Positions 51,653-61,528 of a stretch of DNA of 64,000 bases are shown here, piece after piece; the first letter of the stretch is position 1; each line of letters starts with the position of its first letter. Made by a program: the position numbers and the translations under genes. The stretch spans positions 1 to 64,000 of the forward strand of contig BBYL01000041.1 of NCBI GenBank assembly GCA_001570385.1, written 5' to 3'. Origin of the DNA: Microtetraspora glauca (GTDB taxonomy: Bacteria; Actinomycetota; Actinomycetes; Streptosporangiales; Streptosporangiaceae). The notes under the pieces are model-generated. The model searched no databases and had not been told where the DNA came from. It saw only the letters and a list, made by a program, of their open reading frames with translations.

Positions 51653-52660
51653 CTAGAGGCGCAGCAGCGGCATCAGCCGCTCTTTGCGCGCGGAGTCCTC
51701 CAGCAGCAACTCGCCGGCCGGCCGGCGCGGAGCGCGCGGCACGACCGGGCCGTATCCCATCCTGATGATCATCTGGGCGTGGCCCCTGGCGTGCCTCGGG
51801 TCCGTACGGCGGCGCATGTCGCGCAAATCGAGCGGCTGGTTGAGGAACGAGGCGGAGATGCCGTGGCAGGTCGCCATGAGCAGCACCCGCTGGAGCGCCT
51901 GGCCGGCGTGCAGCCAGTCCACCGGCCGGTCTCCCCGGGTGGTGAGCACGGCGAGCTGGGGGCGTGACTCGAAGCGGACGACCCGCCGGTTCGGGTTCCG
52001 ATGGCCCAGCCCGAAGTCACGGACGGGTGCGGGATCGCGGTCCGCCCGCGGTCCGTGGACGTGCCGCGGGACGCCGTCGAACAGCGCACGGCCCGCCGTC
52101 CACGCCGCGAGCTCGGCGAGGTATCCGCGGTCGCCGGACATCTCGTCGCTCGCCATGGCGACCTGTTCGAGGAGCTCGCCCGCCGCCTCGTCGTCGAGGG
52201 GGACCAGATTGGCGCCCTCGCGGCTGGCGGCGATGCGCAGGCCCGCCAGGACCGACGGCGGGATCAGGCGGTCGTCGAACGGCTCGCGGTTGGTCCGCCG
52301 CACCCTGATCGCCGAGTAGAGGGACCGCTCGGTCGCGTTGGCCGGCGTCGACTCGGTCATCCTGATCGAGGCGAGCAGCTCCGGGGCGTCCGGGTCGGGT
52401 AGCAGGGACACGGCGGGGCGGTATCCGCCGATCCTGACGGCCAGCCTGAGGTTGAACAGGGCCGCGCCGCAGCTGACGTGCATCGACCGGCCCCGGGGGT
52501 CGCTGACGCGCAACCGGCGGCTCGGATCGCACAGCAGCTCGGCCACGTCGTCGCCGACGGTTCGGAGGCGCCACGGCTGGGTGTTGAGCACGGAGGGAGC
52601 CTGCTCGGCCGCCACAAGCAGGTACTGAACGCCGAGATCGGACGCCAGGGGCGAGAGCAT
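51653..52660 (-). CDS. Acg-family FMN-binding nitroreductase
   Basis: A 335-residue duplicated nitroreductase-fold protein like mycobacterial Acg (Rv2032). Landmarks are APSVLNTQPWRLR near the N-terminus, the RRTNREPFDDRLIP stretch in the middle, and GVSASFLNQPL-like GISASFLNQPLDL near the C-terminus. In mycobacteria such genes belong to the DosR dormancy regulon. AAGGAGG lies six bases before the ATG chosen. Confidence 0.88.
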   Translation of the reverse strand: MLSPLASDLGVQYLLVAAEQAPSVLNTQPWRLRTVGDDVAELLCDPSRRLRVSDPRGRSMHVSCGAALFNLRLAVRIGGYRPAVSLLPDPDAPELLASIRMTESTPANATERSLYSAIRVRRTNREPFDDRLIPPSVLAGLRIAASREGANLVPLDDEAAGELLEQVAMASDEMSGDRGYLAELAAWTAGRALFDGVPRHVHGPRADRDPAPVRDFGLGHRNPNRRVVRFESRPQLAVLTTRGDRPVDWLHAGQALQRVLLMATCHGISASFLNQPLDLRDMRRRTDPRHARGHAQMIIRMGYGPVVPRAPRRPAGELLLEDSARKERLMPLLRL

Positions 52661-52792
52661 CGGGGGCCTCCTTGGGATAGACGGATCTCGCACAGGGCCA
52701 GACTTCGCCGCATCCGCGCCGGAGAACAGTGCCGACGGCCCCCGCGCCGCCGGGACTTTGGTCATCAGGCACCGCCTGACCGGGGAAACCGG

Positions 52793-53707
52793 TCAGGCGG
52801 GCTCGTGCAGCCAGCAGGCGACCGGCCCGAACTCGGGCTCGCGCTCCCTGCACACGTCCATCACCTTCGGGCAGCGAGGGTGGAACCGGCAGCCCGGGGG
52901 CGGCGCCGCGGGGTCGGGAACGTCCCCTGGCAGCTCGGCAGGGAGCACGCCCGCCCCGTCCGGCGCCGGGATCGCGCCGAGCAGCGCCCGCGTGTACGGG
53001 TGCCGGGGATCGGCCCAGACCTCGGCGGTTCGGCCCACCTCCACGATCTTCCCCAGGTACATCACCGCGATCCGGTCGGCGATCAGCCGCACCACGGACA
53101 GGTCGTGGCTGATGAAGAGCAGGCCCGCGCCCGACTCGACGGCGAGGTCCCGCATCAGACGGGCCACCTGCGCCTGCGCCGAGGCGTCGAGCGCCGAGAT
53201 CGGCTCGTCGCCGATCAGCAGGGACGGCCGGGCGGCCAGGGCCCTGGCGATCGCGATGCGCTGGCGCTGTCCGCCGGAGAACTCGTGCGGGTATCTGGTC
53301 GCGAACTCGCGCGGCAGCCCGACACGGTCGAGCAGGTCGGCGGGCGTGGTCGCGGTGTCGGCGGCGGCGCGCAGCCCGTCGGCGATCTGGTCGCCCACCC
53401 GCCGGCGCGGGTTCAGCGACGCGTACGGGTCCTGGAAGACCATCTGGACGCCGGTCAGGGCGCGGTCCCTGCGGCGCAGCCCCAGCGGCTTCACCGGGCG
53501 CCCCTCGAACGCGATGGTCCCCGAGGCCGGGCGGCCGATCCCGCACACCGCGCGGGCCAGCGTCGACTTGCCGCACCCCGACTCGCCGACGAGGCCGACG
53601 ACCTCTCCGGCGGCGACGCTCAGGCTGGCCCCGGCCACGGCGCGTACCACGGGGCGGCCGGGCGTCCGGTGCTCGACGACGAGGTCGTCCACGGTCAGCA
53701 GTGTCAT
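52793..53707 (-). CDS. Peptide ABC transporter ATPase (DppF/OppF-like)
   Basis: A 304-residue ATPase: Walker A GESGCGKST, signature FSGGQRQR, Walker B LLIGDEPISALD, and the family's C-terminal Fe-S-type motif CRFHPRCP. The ATG overlaps the preceding ATPase stop by four bases. Last gene of the importer. Confidence 0.93.
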   Translation of the reverse strand: MTLLTVDDLVVEHRTPGRPVVRAVAGASLSVAAGEVVGLVGESGCGKSTLARAVCGIGRPASGTIAFEGRPVKPLGLRRRDRALTGVQMVFQDPYASLNPRRRVGDQIADGLRAAADTATTPADLLDRVGLPREFATRYPHEFSGGQRQRIAIARALAARPSLLIGDEPISALDASAQAQVARLMRDLAVESGAGLLFISHDLSVVRLIADRIAVMYLGKIVEVGRTAEVWADPRHPYTRALLGAIPAPDGAGVLPAELPGDVPDPAAPPPGCRFHPRCPKVMDVCREREPEFGPVACWLHEPA

Positions 53708-54564
53708 GCCGGCTCCACTTCGGAGGACTCGGTACCAGCGTCCTCGGCGGCCCGCGCGTTCTCCGGCAGGGCGTCGAGCAGCGCGCGGGTGTAGGCGTGG
53801 CGCGGCTCGCGCAGCACCTCGCCGCGCGGTCCCGTCTCCACGACCAGGCCGTCCTTCATCACGCTCACCTCGTCGGCCACCGCCGACATCACGCCGAGGT
53901 CGTGGGTGACGAGCAGCACGGCCAGGCCGAGGTCGTCGCAGAGGCCGCGCAGCAGCCGCAGGATGCCCGCCTGGACGGTCACGTCGAGCGCCGTCGTCGG
54001 CTCGTCCGCGATGAGGACCTTCGGCGAGCAGGCCAGCGCGACCGCGATCGCGATGCGCTGGCGCATGCCGCCGGAGAACTGGTGCGGGTAGCGGTCGATC
54101 GCCTCCTCGGGCCCGGGGATCCGCACCTTGCGCATGAGGTCGATCGCCCGGTCGCGCGCCTCGGCTCGGCCGAGGCGCAGATGGTGGCGCATGTGCTCGG
54201 TGAGCTGCCGTCCCACCGGAAGCATGGGGTGCAGGCTGGTCGCCGGGTCCTGGAAGACCATGGCGACCTCGGCCCCGCGTACGGCGTTGAGCCGCTTGGG
54301 GGCAAGGGACAGCAGGTCACGGCCGGCCAGCTCGATCCGGCCCCGTGTACGGGCTCCGTGGGGCAGCAGGCCGAGTACGGCGAGGCCGGTCATGGTCTTG
54401 CCGGAGCCGCTCTCCCCGGCCAGGCCGTGCACCCGCCCCTGCTCCAGGGTGAGGTCCACCCCGCGCAGGATCTCCTTGCCGTGGATCGCCACGGTGAGGT
54501 CGGAGATGGTGAGGATGCCGTTCCCGGCGGTCTCCTCGCTTCGCGCAGTCTGTCGCTCCGTCAA
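53704..54564 (-). CDS. Peptide ABC transporter ATPase (DppD/OppD-like)
   Basis: A 286-residue ATPase: Walker A GESGSGKT, signature FSGGMRQR, Walker B VLIADEPTTALD. The start is a TTG overlapping the permease stop (TTGA), supported by AGGAG eight bases upstream; the open frame upstream is shadow. It pairs with the DppF-like ATPase. Confidence 0.92.
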   Translation of the reverse strand: MTERQTARSEETAGNGILTISDLTVAIHGKEILRGVDLTLEQGRVHGLAGESGSGKTMTGLAVLGLLPHGARTRGRIELAGRDLLSLAPKRLNAVRGAEVAMVFQDPATSLHPMLPVGRQLTEHMRHHLRLGRAEARDRAIDLMRKVRIPGPEEAIDRYPHQFSGGMRQRIAIAVALACSPKVLIADEPTTALDVTVQAGILRLLRGLCDDLGLAVLLVTHDLGVMSAVADEVSVMKDGLVVETGPRGEVLREPRHAYTRALLDALPENARAAEDAGTESSEVEPA

Positions 54565-55454
54565 ATTGCACGCTCCTTGATGGCGCGGGCGGTCCGGGGG
54601 TCGAGCGCGTCGCGCAGCGTGTCGCCGAGGAAGTTGAACGCGAGCACCACCGTCAGGATGGCGAGACCGGGGAAGGTCGCGACCCACCAGCTGTCGAAGA
54701 CGTCCACGCCGGAGGCGACCATCGCGCCCCACTCGGGGGACGGCGGCTTGGCGCCGAGGCCGAGGAAGGACAGGCCGGACAGCAGCAGCAGCGCGGTGCC
54801 GATGTCGAGCGTCGCCAGCACCAGGACGGGGCCGGTGACGTTGGGCAGCACGTCCACGCGGAGCGAGCGCCAGGCCGAGAAGCCGAGCAGCCGCCCGCTC
54901 ATCACGAACTCGCGCTCGCGGATGCCGAGCACCAGGCCGCGCGTCACGCGGGCGTAGGCCGGCCAGGCGACGACGAGTACGGCGAGCACCGCGTTGCCGA
55001 GGCTCGCGCCGAGGGCGGCGGCCACCACCATGGCGAGGATGATCGTGGGGAAGGCGAACACGAGATCCGCCAGCCGCATGATCGTCTCGTCCACCCATCT
55101 GCCGAAATATCCGGCGCAGGCGCCGAGCAGGCCCCCGATCAGCACCGAGAGCGCCACCAGCAGCAGTGTCAGCGGGATCGACACGCGGGCGCCGTACAGC
55201 ACGCGGCTCAGGATGTCGCGGCCGAGCTGGTCGGTGCCGAACCAGTGGCCGGGCCCGGGAGGGGCCAGCCGGGGGAGCTCCTGGGCGAGCGGGTCGTGCG
55301 GCGCCACCAGCGGCGCGGCCAGCGCGATCACGATCCAGGCGAACGCGACCACGCCGCCGACGATCGCCAGCGGCTGCCGCCACGCCTCGGGGAGCCGCCG
55401 CGTCAGCCCCCCTCGCCGGCCCCCTCGCCCGCCCTCTGTCAGCCGTCGGATCAC
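54561..55454 (-). CDS. Peptide ABC transporter permease (DppC-like)
   Basis: A 297-residue permease with six transmembrane helices. WFGTDQLGRDILSRVLYGARVS is the typical N-terminal periplasmic segment, and the ATPase-docking loop is RGLVLGIREREFVMSGRLLG. The GTG start overlaps the DppB-like stop (GTGA). Confidence 0.92.
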   Translation of the reverse strand: MIRRLTEGGRGGRRGGLTRRLPEAWRQPLAIVGGVVAFAWIVIALAAPLVAPHDPLAQELPRLAPPGPGHWFGTDQLGRDILSRVLYGARVSIPLTLLLVALSVLIGGLLGACAGYFGRWVDETIMRLADLVFAFPTIILAMVVAAALGASLGNAVLAVLVVAWPAYARVTRGLVLGIREREFVMSGRLLGFSAWRSLRVDVLPNVTGPVLVLATLDIGTALLLLSGLSFLGLGAKPPSPEWGAMVASGVDVFDSWWVATFPGLAILTVVLAFNFLGDTLRDALDPRTARAIKERAI

Positions 55455-56557
55455 GAGATTCTCACTCTGGGGTCGATGACGCCGTACAGAACGTCCACGA
55501 TCAGGTTGATGACGAGGTAGACCACGCCCACGACCAGGCCGACGCCCATCACGGCGGGCAGGTCGAGGGAGGTCGCGCTCTTGTAGGCGTACTGGCCGAT
55601 CCCCGGCCAGGCGAAGATCGCCTCGACCAGCACGGTGCCGGACAGCAGGCTGCCGAAGGCGAGACCGGCGACCGTGATCACGGGGACCAGCGCTGACCGC
55701 AGGACGTACCGGAACAGGATGACCCGGGCGGGCAGGCCCTTCGCGCGGGCCGCGCGCACGTAGTCTTGGCCGAGCACCTCCAGCACCGCCGACCGGGTGA
55801 ACCGGGTGAGCAGGCCGATCGTGTAGAGCGCGAGGACCAGCGCCGGGGTGATCAGGTGGGCGGCCGCCGAGGCGAACACGTCCCACTGCCCGGACAGCGC
55901 CGCGTCGATCGTGTAGAGGCCGGTGACGTGCGGCGGAGCCGTCATGCCGGGGTCGATCCTGCCGCTGCCCGGGGTGATCTGCAGCCGGTAGAAGAAGACG
56001 TAGAACGCCACGAGCGCCAGCCAGAACGTCGGCACCGAGATGCCGAACAGGCTGGTCACACGCAGGATGTGGTCCGACAGCCGGTCACGGCGCAGCGCGG
56101 CGACGACGCCGAACGCGACCCCCAGGACCAGCGAGATCAGGATGGCCGCGCCCGCCAGCTCCAGCGTCGCGGGCACGAACTCGGCGAGGTCGTCGGCCAC
56201 GGGGCGGTGGCTCTGCTGGCTCTGGCCGAAGTCCCCGTGAAGCACCCCGGACAGGTGGATCAGGTACTGCTGGGGGAGCGGCTTGTCCAGTCCGTGGTCC
56301 GCGCGCCACTGCGCCACGATCGCCGGGTCGCCGATGGCGCGCTGGCCCAGGTTGGCGGCGGCGGGGTCGCCGGGGACCAGGTTCGTCAGGATGAACGTGA
56401 CGAGCGTGATGCCCAGGGCGAGCAGCAGCGCCGTGACGATCCTGCGGACCAGGAACCGGACGAACGGACGCCGACCGGCGGCGCGGCCCCGCCTGTTCTG
56501 GCTGGGAAGGGCCGCGCCGCCGTCCTGGTCCTTACTTGGCGCCGAGGTCGGCGACAT
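55451..56557 (-). CDS. Peptide ABC transporter permease (DppB-like)
   Basis: A 368-residue permease: cytoplasmic basic N-terminus, then RFLVRRIVTALLLALGITLV and the conserved VPGDPA segment; docking loop LGQDYVRAARAKGLPARVIL. It overlaps the binding-protein gene by 26 bp at the ATG; no closer start exists in frame. Confidence 0.92.
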   Translation of the reverse strand: MSPTSAPSKDQDGGAALPSQNRRGRAAGRRPFVRFLVRRIVTALLLALGITLVTFILTNLVPGDPAAANLGQRAIGDPAIVAQWRADHGLDKPLPQQYLIHLSGVLHGDFGQSQQSHRPVADDLAEFVPATLELAGAAILISLVLGVAFGVVAALRRDRLSDHILRVTSLFGISVPTFWLALVAFYVFFYRLQITPGSGRIDPGMTAPPHVTGLYTIDAALSGQWDVFASAAAHLITPALVLALYTIGLLTRFTRSAVLEVLGQDYVRAARAKGLPARVILFRYVLRSALVPVITVAGLAFGSLLSGTVLVEAIFAWPGIGQYAYKSATSLDLPAVMGVGLVVGVVYLVINLIVDVLYGVIDPRVRIS

Positions 56558-58133
56558 TGATCGTCCACACCGGGTGGTACTCCAGGCCCGTGACCGATCC
56601 GGCCGTCACGATGTTCTGGCCCGGCTGGATCAGCGGGATGAACGGCCCGGAGGCGTTCAGCTTCGTCTGCACGTCGGTGTACGCCTGCTTCCGGGCGTCG
56701 TCGGTCACCGCGGCGGCCGCCTTGTCGCCCGCGGACTCCAGCTCCTTGTCGGATCCCGCCTTCCAGCCGGCGCGCAGGCCGACCAGCTTGCCGGGCAGGA
56801 ACGACAGGTAGTTGCTGGGGTCGGGGAAGTCCGGGCCCCAGTACCAGAGGCCGAGCTCCTCCTTGCCGTTGCGGTAGTTGTCCAGGGCCGTGGTGACCGG
56901 CGCGGGCGTGATCTCCACGGTGATGCCGACCTCCTTGAGGTTGGCCTGGATCCGCTCGGCCAGCGGCTGGAAGGACAGGCCGTTCACGGTCAGCTCGCTG
57001 GGGTACTCCAGCTTGACCGTGGGGTCGGTCACGCCGCTCTCCGCCAGGGCCGCCTTCGCGCCCTCGACGTCGCGCGTGGTCGCCTGGTCCGCGGGGAGCG
57101 CGCCGAGGAACATCGACGGGATGATGCCCGCCGCCTGCGTCGAGCCCTCACCGGCCAGCTCCAGCAGGCCCGCGTAGTCGATGCCCTTGCGCAGCGCCTC
57201 GACGAACTTGGGGTTGGAGGTGACCTTGCTGACGCCGGTGTCCTGGTTGGCGAGCAGGAAGAACACGTACGCCGAGGTGGTCCGCTTGACCTGCAGGCCG
57301 CCCGTCATGCCGGTCACCTGGTCGCCCGAGAGGTTCAGCGCGACCTGGCTGTCGCCGCGCTGCACGTTGAGCTTCTGCGTGGCGGACTCGACGTTGCGGA
57401 TGACGACCTTGTCGTAGGTCGGCTTCTTGGCGCCCCAGTACTTGGCGTTCGCCTTGAGCACGACCTGGCTGCTCACGTTGAACGACTCGATCGTGTACGG
57501 CCCGGAGCCGGCGGAGGCGGAGTTGAGGTACTGCTCGGCCTTGTCGTTCGGGTCCGCGGTCGCGCCGTGCTCCTTGGCCACCTTCGAGTTGAGGATGCCC
57601 AGGGCCGGGTTCGGCAGGATGTACGGCAGCGCCGGGTTGGGGGTCTTCGACGTCAGCGTGATCGTCGAGTCGTCCGTCTTGGCCACGTCGACGCCGTCGA
57701 GCAGGAAGGACGGGGTGCCCTTCATGTCGCGCACGCGGGTCAGCGAGAAGAGCACGTCGTCCGCGGTGACAGGGGAGCCGTCGGCGAACGTCGCGCCCTG
57801 CCGCAGCTTGAGCGTGAGCGTCGTGCCGTCGGACGAGAGCTCGTACGACTCGGCGAGAGCCGGGACCGGCTTGGTGACGTCGGCGCCCTCGAAGGTGAGG
57901 AGCGTGTCGTAGGTCGCCTTGCCCACGATCAGACCGGTCGGCTCGTAGGTCCGGCCCGGGTCGGCGGTCTTGAGATCGAAGGATGTGTCGATCACGAGCG
58001 TCTTGCTCGCGCCGCTCTGCGCCGTCGTGCCGGACGAGCCGCCGCTGGAGCACGCGGCGAGGGCGAGAGCACCGGTGAGCAGGACCGGCAGCAGTGCGGT
58101 CGTCGCCTGCCGGCGCCGCGAACGGAGCGCCAT
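56532..58133 (-). CDS. Family 5 ABC substrate-binding lipoprotein
   Basis: A 533-residue SBP_bac_5 protein. Signal peptide with lipobox LAAC, lipidated Cys28. Mature signatures include LRQGATFADGSPVTADDVLF and the C-terminal YWGPDFPDPSNYL. It binds peptides or similar compounds for the four downstream genes. It is the first gene of the operon and divergent from an Lrp-type regulator 121 bp away. Confidence 0.93.
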   Translation of the reverse strand: MALRSRRRQATTALLPVLLTGALALAACSSGGSSGTTAQSGASKTLVIDTSFDLKTADPGRTYEPTGLIVGKATYDTLLTFEGADVTKPVPALAESYELSSDGTTLTLKLRQGATFADGSPVTADDVLFSLTRVRDMKGTPSFLLDGVDVAKTDDSTITLTSKTPNPALPYILPNPALGILNSKVAKEHGATADPNDKAEQYLNSASAGSGPYTIESFNVSSQVVLKANAKYWGAKKPTYDKVVIRNVESATQKLNVQRGDSQVALNLSGDQVTGMTGGLQVKRTTSAYVFFLLANQDTGVSKVTSNPKFVEALRKGIDYAGLLELAGEGSTQAAGIIPSMFLGALPADQATTRDVEGAKAALAESGVTDPTVKLEYPSELTVNGLSFQPLAERIQANLKEVGITVEITPAPVTTALDNYRNGKEELGLWYWGPDFPDPSNYLSFLPGKLVGLRAGWKAGSDKELESAGDKAAAAVTDDARKQAYTDVQTKLNASGPFIPLIQPGQNIVTAGSVTGLEYHPVWTINVADLGAK

Positions 58134-58254
58134 ATCTGTATCCTCCGAAAATGTGCCATGTGAGACGTTTAGTCGCTGATGGTCCAGGAGTGTCAGGCAG
58201 AAAGTCCAGCGCGTGCCGCGAAGCTGAGACGAATCTGATGAGGGGGGAACTGCA

Positions 58255-58893
58255 GTGACCGAAACGTCAAGCTACCCGACGCGTGGGGGTACTCCTCCTG
58301 GACGGATCGGCATCGGTCTGGAGCTGGACGCGATACATTTCAAGATCCTTGAGGTGCTCAGGGAGAACGGCCGGATCTCCGTGGCCGCGCTCGCCGAGCG
58401 CGTCGGCATCTCCCGCGCGAACGCCTACACCCGGTTCGAGGCCCTGCGCGCCGACGGCGCGATCAAGGGGTTCACCGCCGAGATCGACCACGTCCGCGCG
58501 GGCCTGGGCATCACCGCGCTGATCTTCGTCACCGTGCGGCAGCAGATGTGGCGCCAGTTCCGCGCCCAGCTCGCCCAGATGCCCGAGGTGGAGTACTGCG
58601 CGATCACCACCGGCCAGCACGACGCCATGATCCAGGTACGGATGACCGACGTGGCCGCCGTGCACTCCCTGGTCACCGAGCGGCTCGCGAACATCCCGGC
58701 GGTGAAGGCCACCGAGACCGTCTTCATCCTCGACGAGGTGATCAGGCGGCCGTACATCCTGCCGACCGACAGGAGGCCCGCCACGCGGCGGCCCGCCCCC
58801 GAGGCGTCCGGTGACGGGGTGCCGCTGGGCAAGATGCGGTTCGAAGGTGTCTCCGAGGGGCGGGCGGGCCTCCAGAGGGACAGCAAGGGCTGA
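58255..58893 (+). CDS. Lrp/AsnC family regulator
   Basis: A 212-residue protein: helix-turn-helix ILEVLRENGRISVAALAERV, with GISRANAYTRFEAL, then a RAM/ligand domain (about 90-165, EYCAITTGQHDAMIQV). It has a C-terminal extension of ~45 residues rich in Arg/Pro. It likely responds to an amino acid and controls the divergent peptide importer. AGGGGGG lies eight bases before the GTG. Confidence 0.9.
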   Translation: MTETSSYPTRGGTPPGRIGIGLELDAIHFKILEVLRENGRISVAALAERVGISRANAYTRFEALRADGAIKGFTAEIDHVRAGLGITALIFVTVRQQMWRQFRAQLAQMPEVEYCAITTGQHDAMIQVRMTDVAAVHSLVTERLANIPAVKATETVFILDEVIRRPYILPTDRRPATRRPAPEASGDGVPLGKMRFEGVSEGRAGLQRDSKG

Positions 58894-58908
58894 GTGGCCC
58901 GCCTCGCC

Positions 58909-59253
58909 TCAGGACACCTCGGCGCAGACGCTGACGTGCTTGGTGTCGTCGCCCTCGAACTGGAACTCCTCGATCAGGTGCAGCCGCCCGTCGGGCAGCG
59001 TCTCGATCCGGCTGGCGCTCCGTCCACTGGCGCGCCCGCCGCTCTTGAGCTGGTGGATGTAGGTCAGCTCGATGCGGTCGGCCTCCCTGGTGCCGACGAA
59101 GTGCCCGTGCACCACCGTGTCACCGACGTAGTCGCCCCAGATGATGCCGTCCTCCTCCTTGTAGACGAACTCGGTCGGCCCGTCCGGGTCGACCGCGCTC
59201 GCGGTGGAGCTGACCATGACGAACTTGCGGTCGTTGAGATTTCTGTCGTCCAT
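58909..59253 (-). CDS. Small conserved beta-rich protein
   Basis: A 114-residue protein with the layout of a family often mis-labelled n-acetylglutamate synthase: FVYKEEDGIIWGDYVGDTVV, HGHFVGTREADRIELTYIHQ, LPDGRLHLIEEFQF. No catalytic residue can be assigned, and I infer no acetyltransferase activity. It converges on the Lrp gene with 15 bp between them. Confidence 0.75.
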   Translation of the reverse strand: MDDRNLNDRKFVMVSSTASAVDPDGPTEFVYKEEDGIIWGDYVGDTVVHGHFVGTREADRIELTYIHQLKSGGRASGRSASRIETLPDGRLHLIEEFQFEGDDTKHVSVCAEVS

Positions 59254-59394
59254 GACTCCGCATGGTGCCGATCCGTCCGGAGTTCGCAATCGACGCTGGA
59301 CGTTTCGCCGCGCGGGCGGGCAGGGGAGACGTCTTCCGTCCAGCCGGTCCCGGCCGTCCCCGGGGGCGCCGCGCACGGTTGGTCGCGATCGACG

Positions 59395-59541
59395 GCGAGG
59401 ACGCCGCCCGGGCTCCTGGCCGGGTCGCTCACCACGATCGACCGGCTGAGCGGTGGCCGGATGATCGCGGGCTACCCGGCCGCCGGAGACCACGATCACC
59501 CGCTCGATCTCGCCGGGGCGTTCCGTTCGGCACTCGCCTGA
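59395..59541 (+). pseudogene. Possible luciferase-like monooxygenase relic
   Basis: The frame contains GLLAGSLTTIDRLSGGRMIA, which resembles the LLM flavin-oxidoreductase segment LAKxLATLDRLSGGRL, then a stop 34 codons later. The remaining ~300 residues are absent. Weak call. The rest of 59254-59625 shows nothing else. Confidence 0.3.
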
Positions 59542-59625
59542 CCATGGCCTCAGGGCCCTGACGATCAGTTTCGCGTGTGACTCGATGAAGGAAAGTTACA
59601 GAAGCTTCACGTCTTGTGGAGATAA

Positions 59626-59654
59626 TTGACGTCATCGCATCTTCACCATAAAGT
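59626..59654 (+). promoter_or_regulatory. Predicted promoter of second ABC importer
   Basis: TTGACG, a 17-nt spacer and TAAAGT, in an AT-rich tract about 55 nt before the binding-protein ATG. The -35 box overlaps the 8-bp palindrome TGACGTCA (59627-59634), a possible operator. Confidence 0.55.
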
Positions 59655-59709
59655 CCGGAAAAAGTTCCGCCTGTCCAGCCCAGATATAAAGACCCCCACG
59701 GAGCGGTCC

Positions 59710-61524
59710 ATGAAGCGTGTAGCAGCGGTAGTGTCGTTGCTCAGCCTTGCCGCCGTCACCGCGACGGCGTGCAGCAGCACCAGCACGGGTGGCAAGTCGG
59801 CGTCCGGTGGTGGCGTCTACACCACGATCGACGGTCTGAAGCCCGGCCTTGACGTCAACGGGCCGATCAACCCCTGGAACCCCAAGGGCAACATGTTCCA
59901 GGGGTACAACGCGATGAAGCTCGGGTGGAAGAAGAACCACCTGACCGATCCGAACCAGTTCTATCCCGGCATCGCCGCGAGCTGGGACATCGCGCCCGAC
60001 AACTCCTCGATCACGCTGCACCTGCAGCCGAACAACAAGTGGTCCGACGGCAAGCCCGTCACCGCCGAGGACGTCAAGCTCTCCATCGCCCTCGCGTACA
60101 CGCAGGGCAGCACCGCCTTCGCGATCACGCCGGGCGCCGCGGGAGCGGCCTCCGAAGTCGAGATCGTCGACGACCACACGGTCAAGATCTCGCAGGACAT
60201 GAGCAACCCCAGCGTCACGTTCGTCCGTGGCGTAATGGACAGCTTCGTCGTCCCGGCGCACATCTGGAAGGACGCGGTCCCCGCCGACTTCTGGGACAAG
60301 CTCAAGGCCTCCCGCGGTGAGGGTGCCGAGGCCGAGAAGGCCCGCGCCGAAATCACCGCCCTGTCGGAGAAGGTGCTCGCCTTCGCCCCGGCCAAGGACG
60401 TCTCCGCCGGGCCGTACACGCTCGAGCGGATGAACCCGGGCGAGGCGCTCCTCGTCAAGAACAAGAACTTCTACAACGCGGCCAACGTCGGCCCCGACCA
60501 GGTCAAGCTGCTCAACTACACCGGTAACGAGCAGATCTGGAACTACCTGATTTCGGGTAAGCTCGATAACGCGCCGTTCACCGCTGTTCCCGCCGACGTG
60601 ATGAAGCGGATCGGACAGACGCCTGGCAACGCGGTCGTCAAGGGCTTCTCGCCCGTCTCGGTCGCGATGGCCTTCAACCAGTCGAAGAAGCCCTACGACA
60701 ACGTCCACGTGCGCAGGGGTCTCGCCTACCTGGTCAACAGGGACGAGGTCACGAAGATCGCCTCTCCCGAGGGCGGAACTCCGGCGCTGACCACCACGGG
60801 CATCCACCAGAAGCCCGCGGAGGCGTGGCTGGGCGGCGAACTCAGCCAGCTCGAGCCGTACAAGCTCGACGTCGCCAAGGCGGAGAAGGAGTTCAAGGAA
60901 GCCGGTCTGAAGAAGACCGGCGGAAAGTGGACGCTCCCCGACGGGAAGCCGTGGAAGTTCACGATCAACGTGCCCGCGCCGTTCTCCGACTGGGTGTCCG
61001 CGGCCAAGGCCGTGACCAGCCAGCTCAACGAGGCCGGCGTGAGCGCCGAGGTGCTCACCACCGCCGACTACCCGCTCTACCTTGAGGAGCTGTCGGCGGG
61101 CAAGTACGACGTCGGCTTCTGGCTCGTGGCCCTCGGCCCCGCGCCGTACAACATCTACCAGCGCCTCTACGGCGCCTCGAACGGTTGGACCAACCTCGGC
61201 GGCAAGATCAAGCACTCCGCCCCGGGCAAGGACGGCAACTGGATGGGCAGCCCCGAGACCATCGACGTCGAGGGTGTCGGGAAGGTCAACCCCGGCGAGC
61301 TCACCGGCAAGCTGAACTCCGCGCCCGAGGCCGAGCAGAAGCAGATCGTCAGCCAGCTCGCCAAGGCGGCCAACCAGGACCTGCCCGTTATCCAGCTGTG
61401 GGACTACGTCAACACCCAGTTCGTCAACACGAACCGGTTCACCGGCTTCCCGGAGAACGAGAGCGACCTGCTCCGGGAGACCTCCGGTGTGTGGATCCAG
61501 CTCGGAATGATCAAGAAGAAGTAG
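59710..61524 (+). CDS. Family 5 ABC substrate-binding lipoprotein
   Basis: A 604-residue SBP_bac_5 protein, longer than typical dipeptide binders and closer in size to oligosaccharide- or large-peptide-binding members. Signal peptide ends at lipobox TATAC with Cys21. Mature signatures: WSDGKPVTAEDVKLSIALAY and DVGFWLVALGPAPYNIYQRL. The ATG start MKRVAAVVSLLSL is chosen by the signal peptide; its ribosome site is modest (GGAGCGG). First gene of the importer. Confidence 0.92.
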   Translation: MKRVAAVVSLLSLAAVTATACSSTSTGGKSASGGGVYTTIDGLKPGLDVNGPINPWNPKGNMFQGYNAMKLGWKKNHLTDPNQFYPGIAASWDIAPDNSSITLHLQPNNKWSDGKPVTAEDVKLSIALAYTQGSTAFAITPGAAGAASEVEIVDDHTVKISQDMSNPSVTFVRGVMDSFVVPAHIWKDAVPADFWDKLKASRGEGAEAEKARAEITALSEKVLAFAPAKDVSAGPYTLERMNPGEALLVKNKNFYNAANVGPDQVKLLNYTGNEQIWNYLISGKLDNAPFTAVPADVMKRIGQTPGNAVVKGFSPVSVAMAFNQSKKPYDNVHVRRGLAYLVNRDEVTKIASPEGGTPALTTTGIHQKPAEAWLGGELSQLEPYKLDVAKAEKEFKEAGLKKTGGKWTLPDGKPWKFTINVPAPFSDWVSAAKAVTSQLNEAGVSAEVLTTADYPLYLEELSAGKYDVGFWLVALGPAPYNIYQRLYGASNGWTNLGGKIKHSAPGKDGNWMGSPETIDVEGVGKVNPGELTGKLNSAPEAEQKQIVSQLAKAANQDLPVIQLWDYVNTQFVNTNRFTGFPENESDLLRETSGVWIQLGMIKKK

Positions 61525-61528
61525 GTTC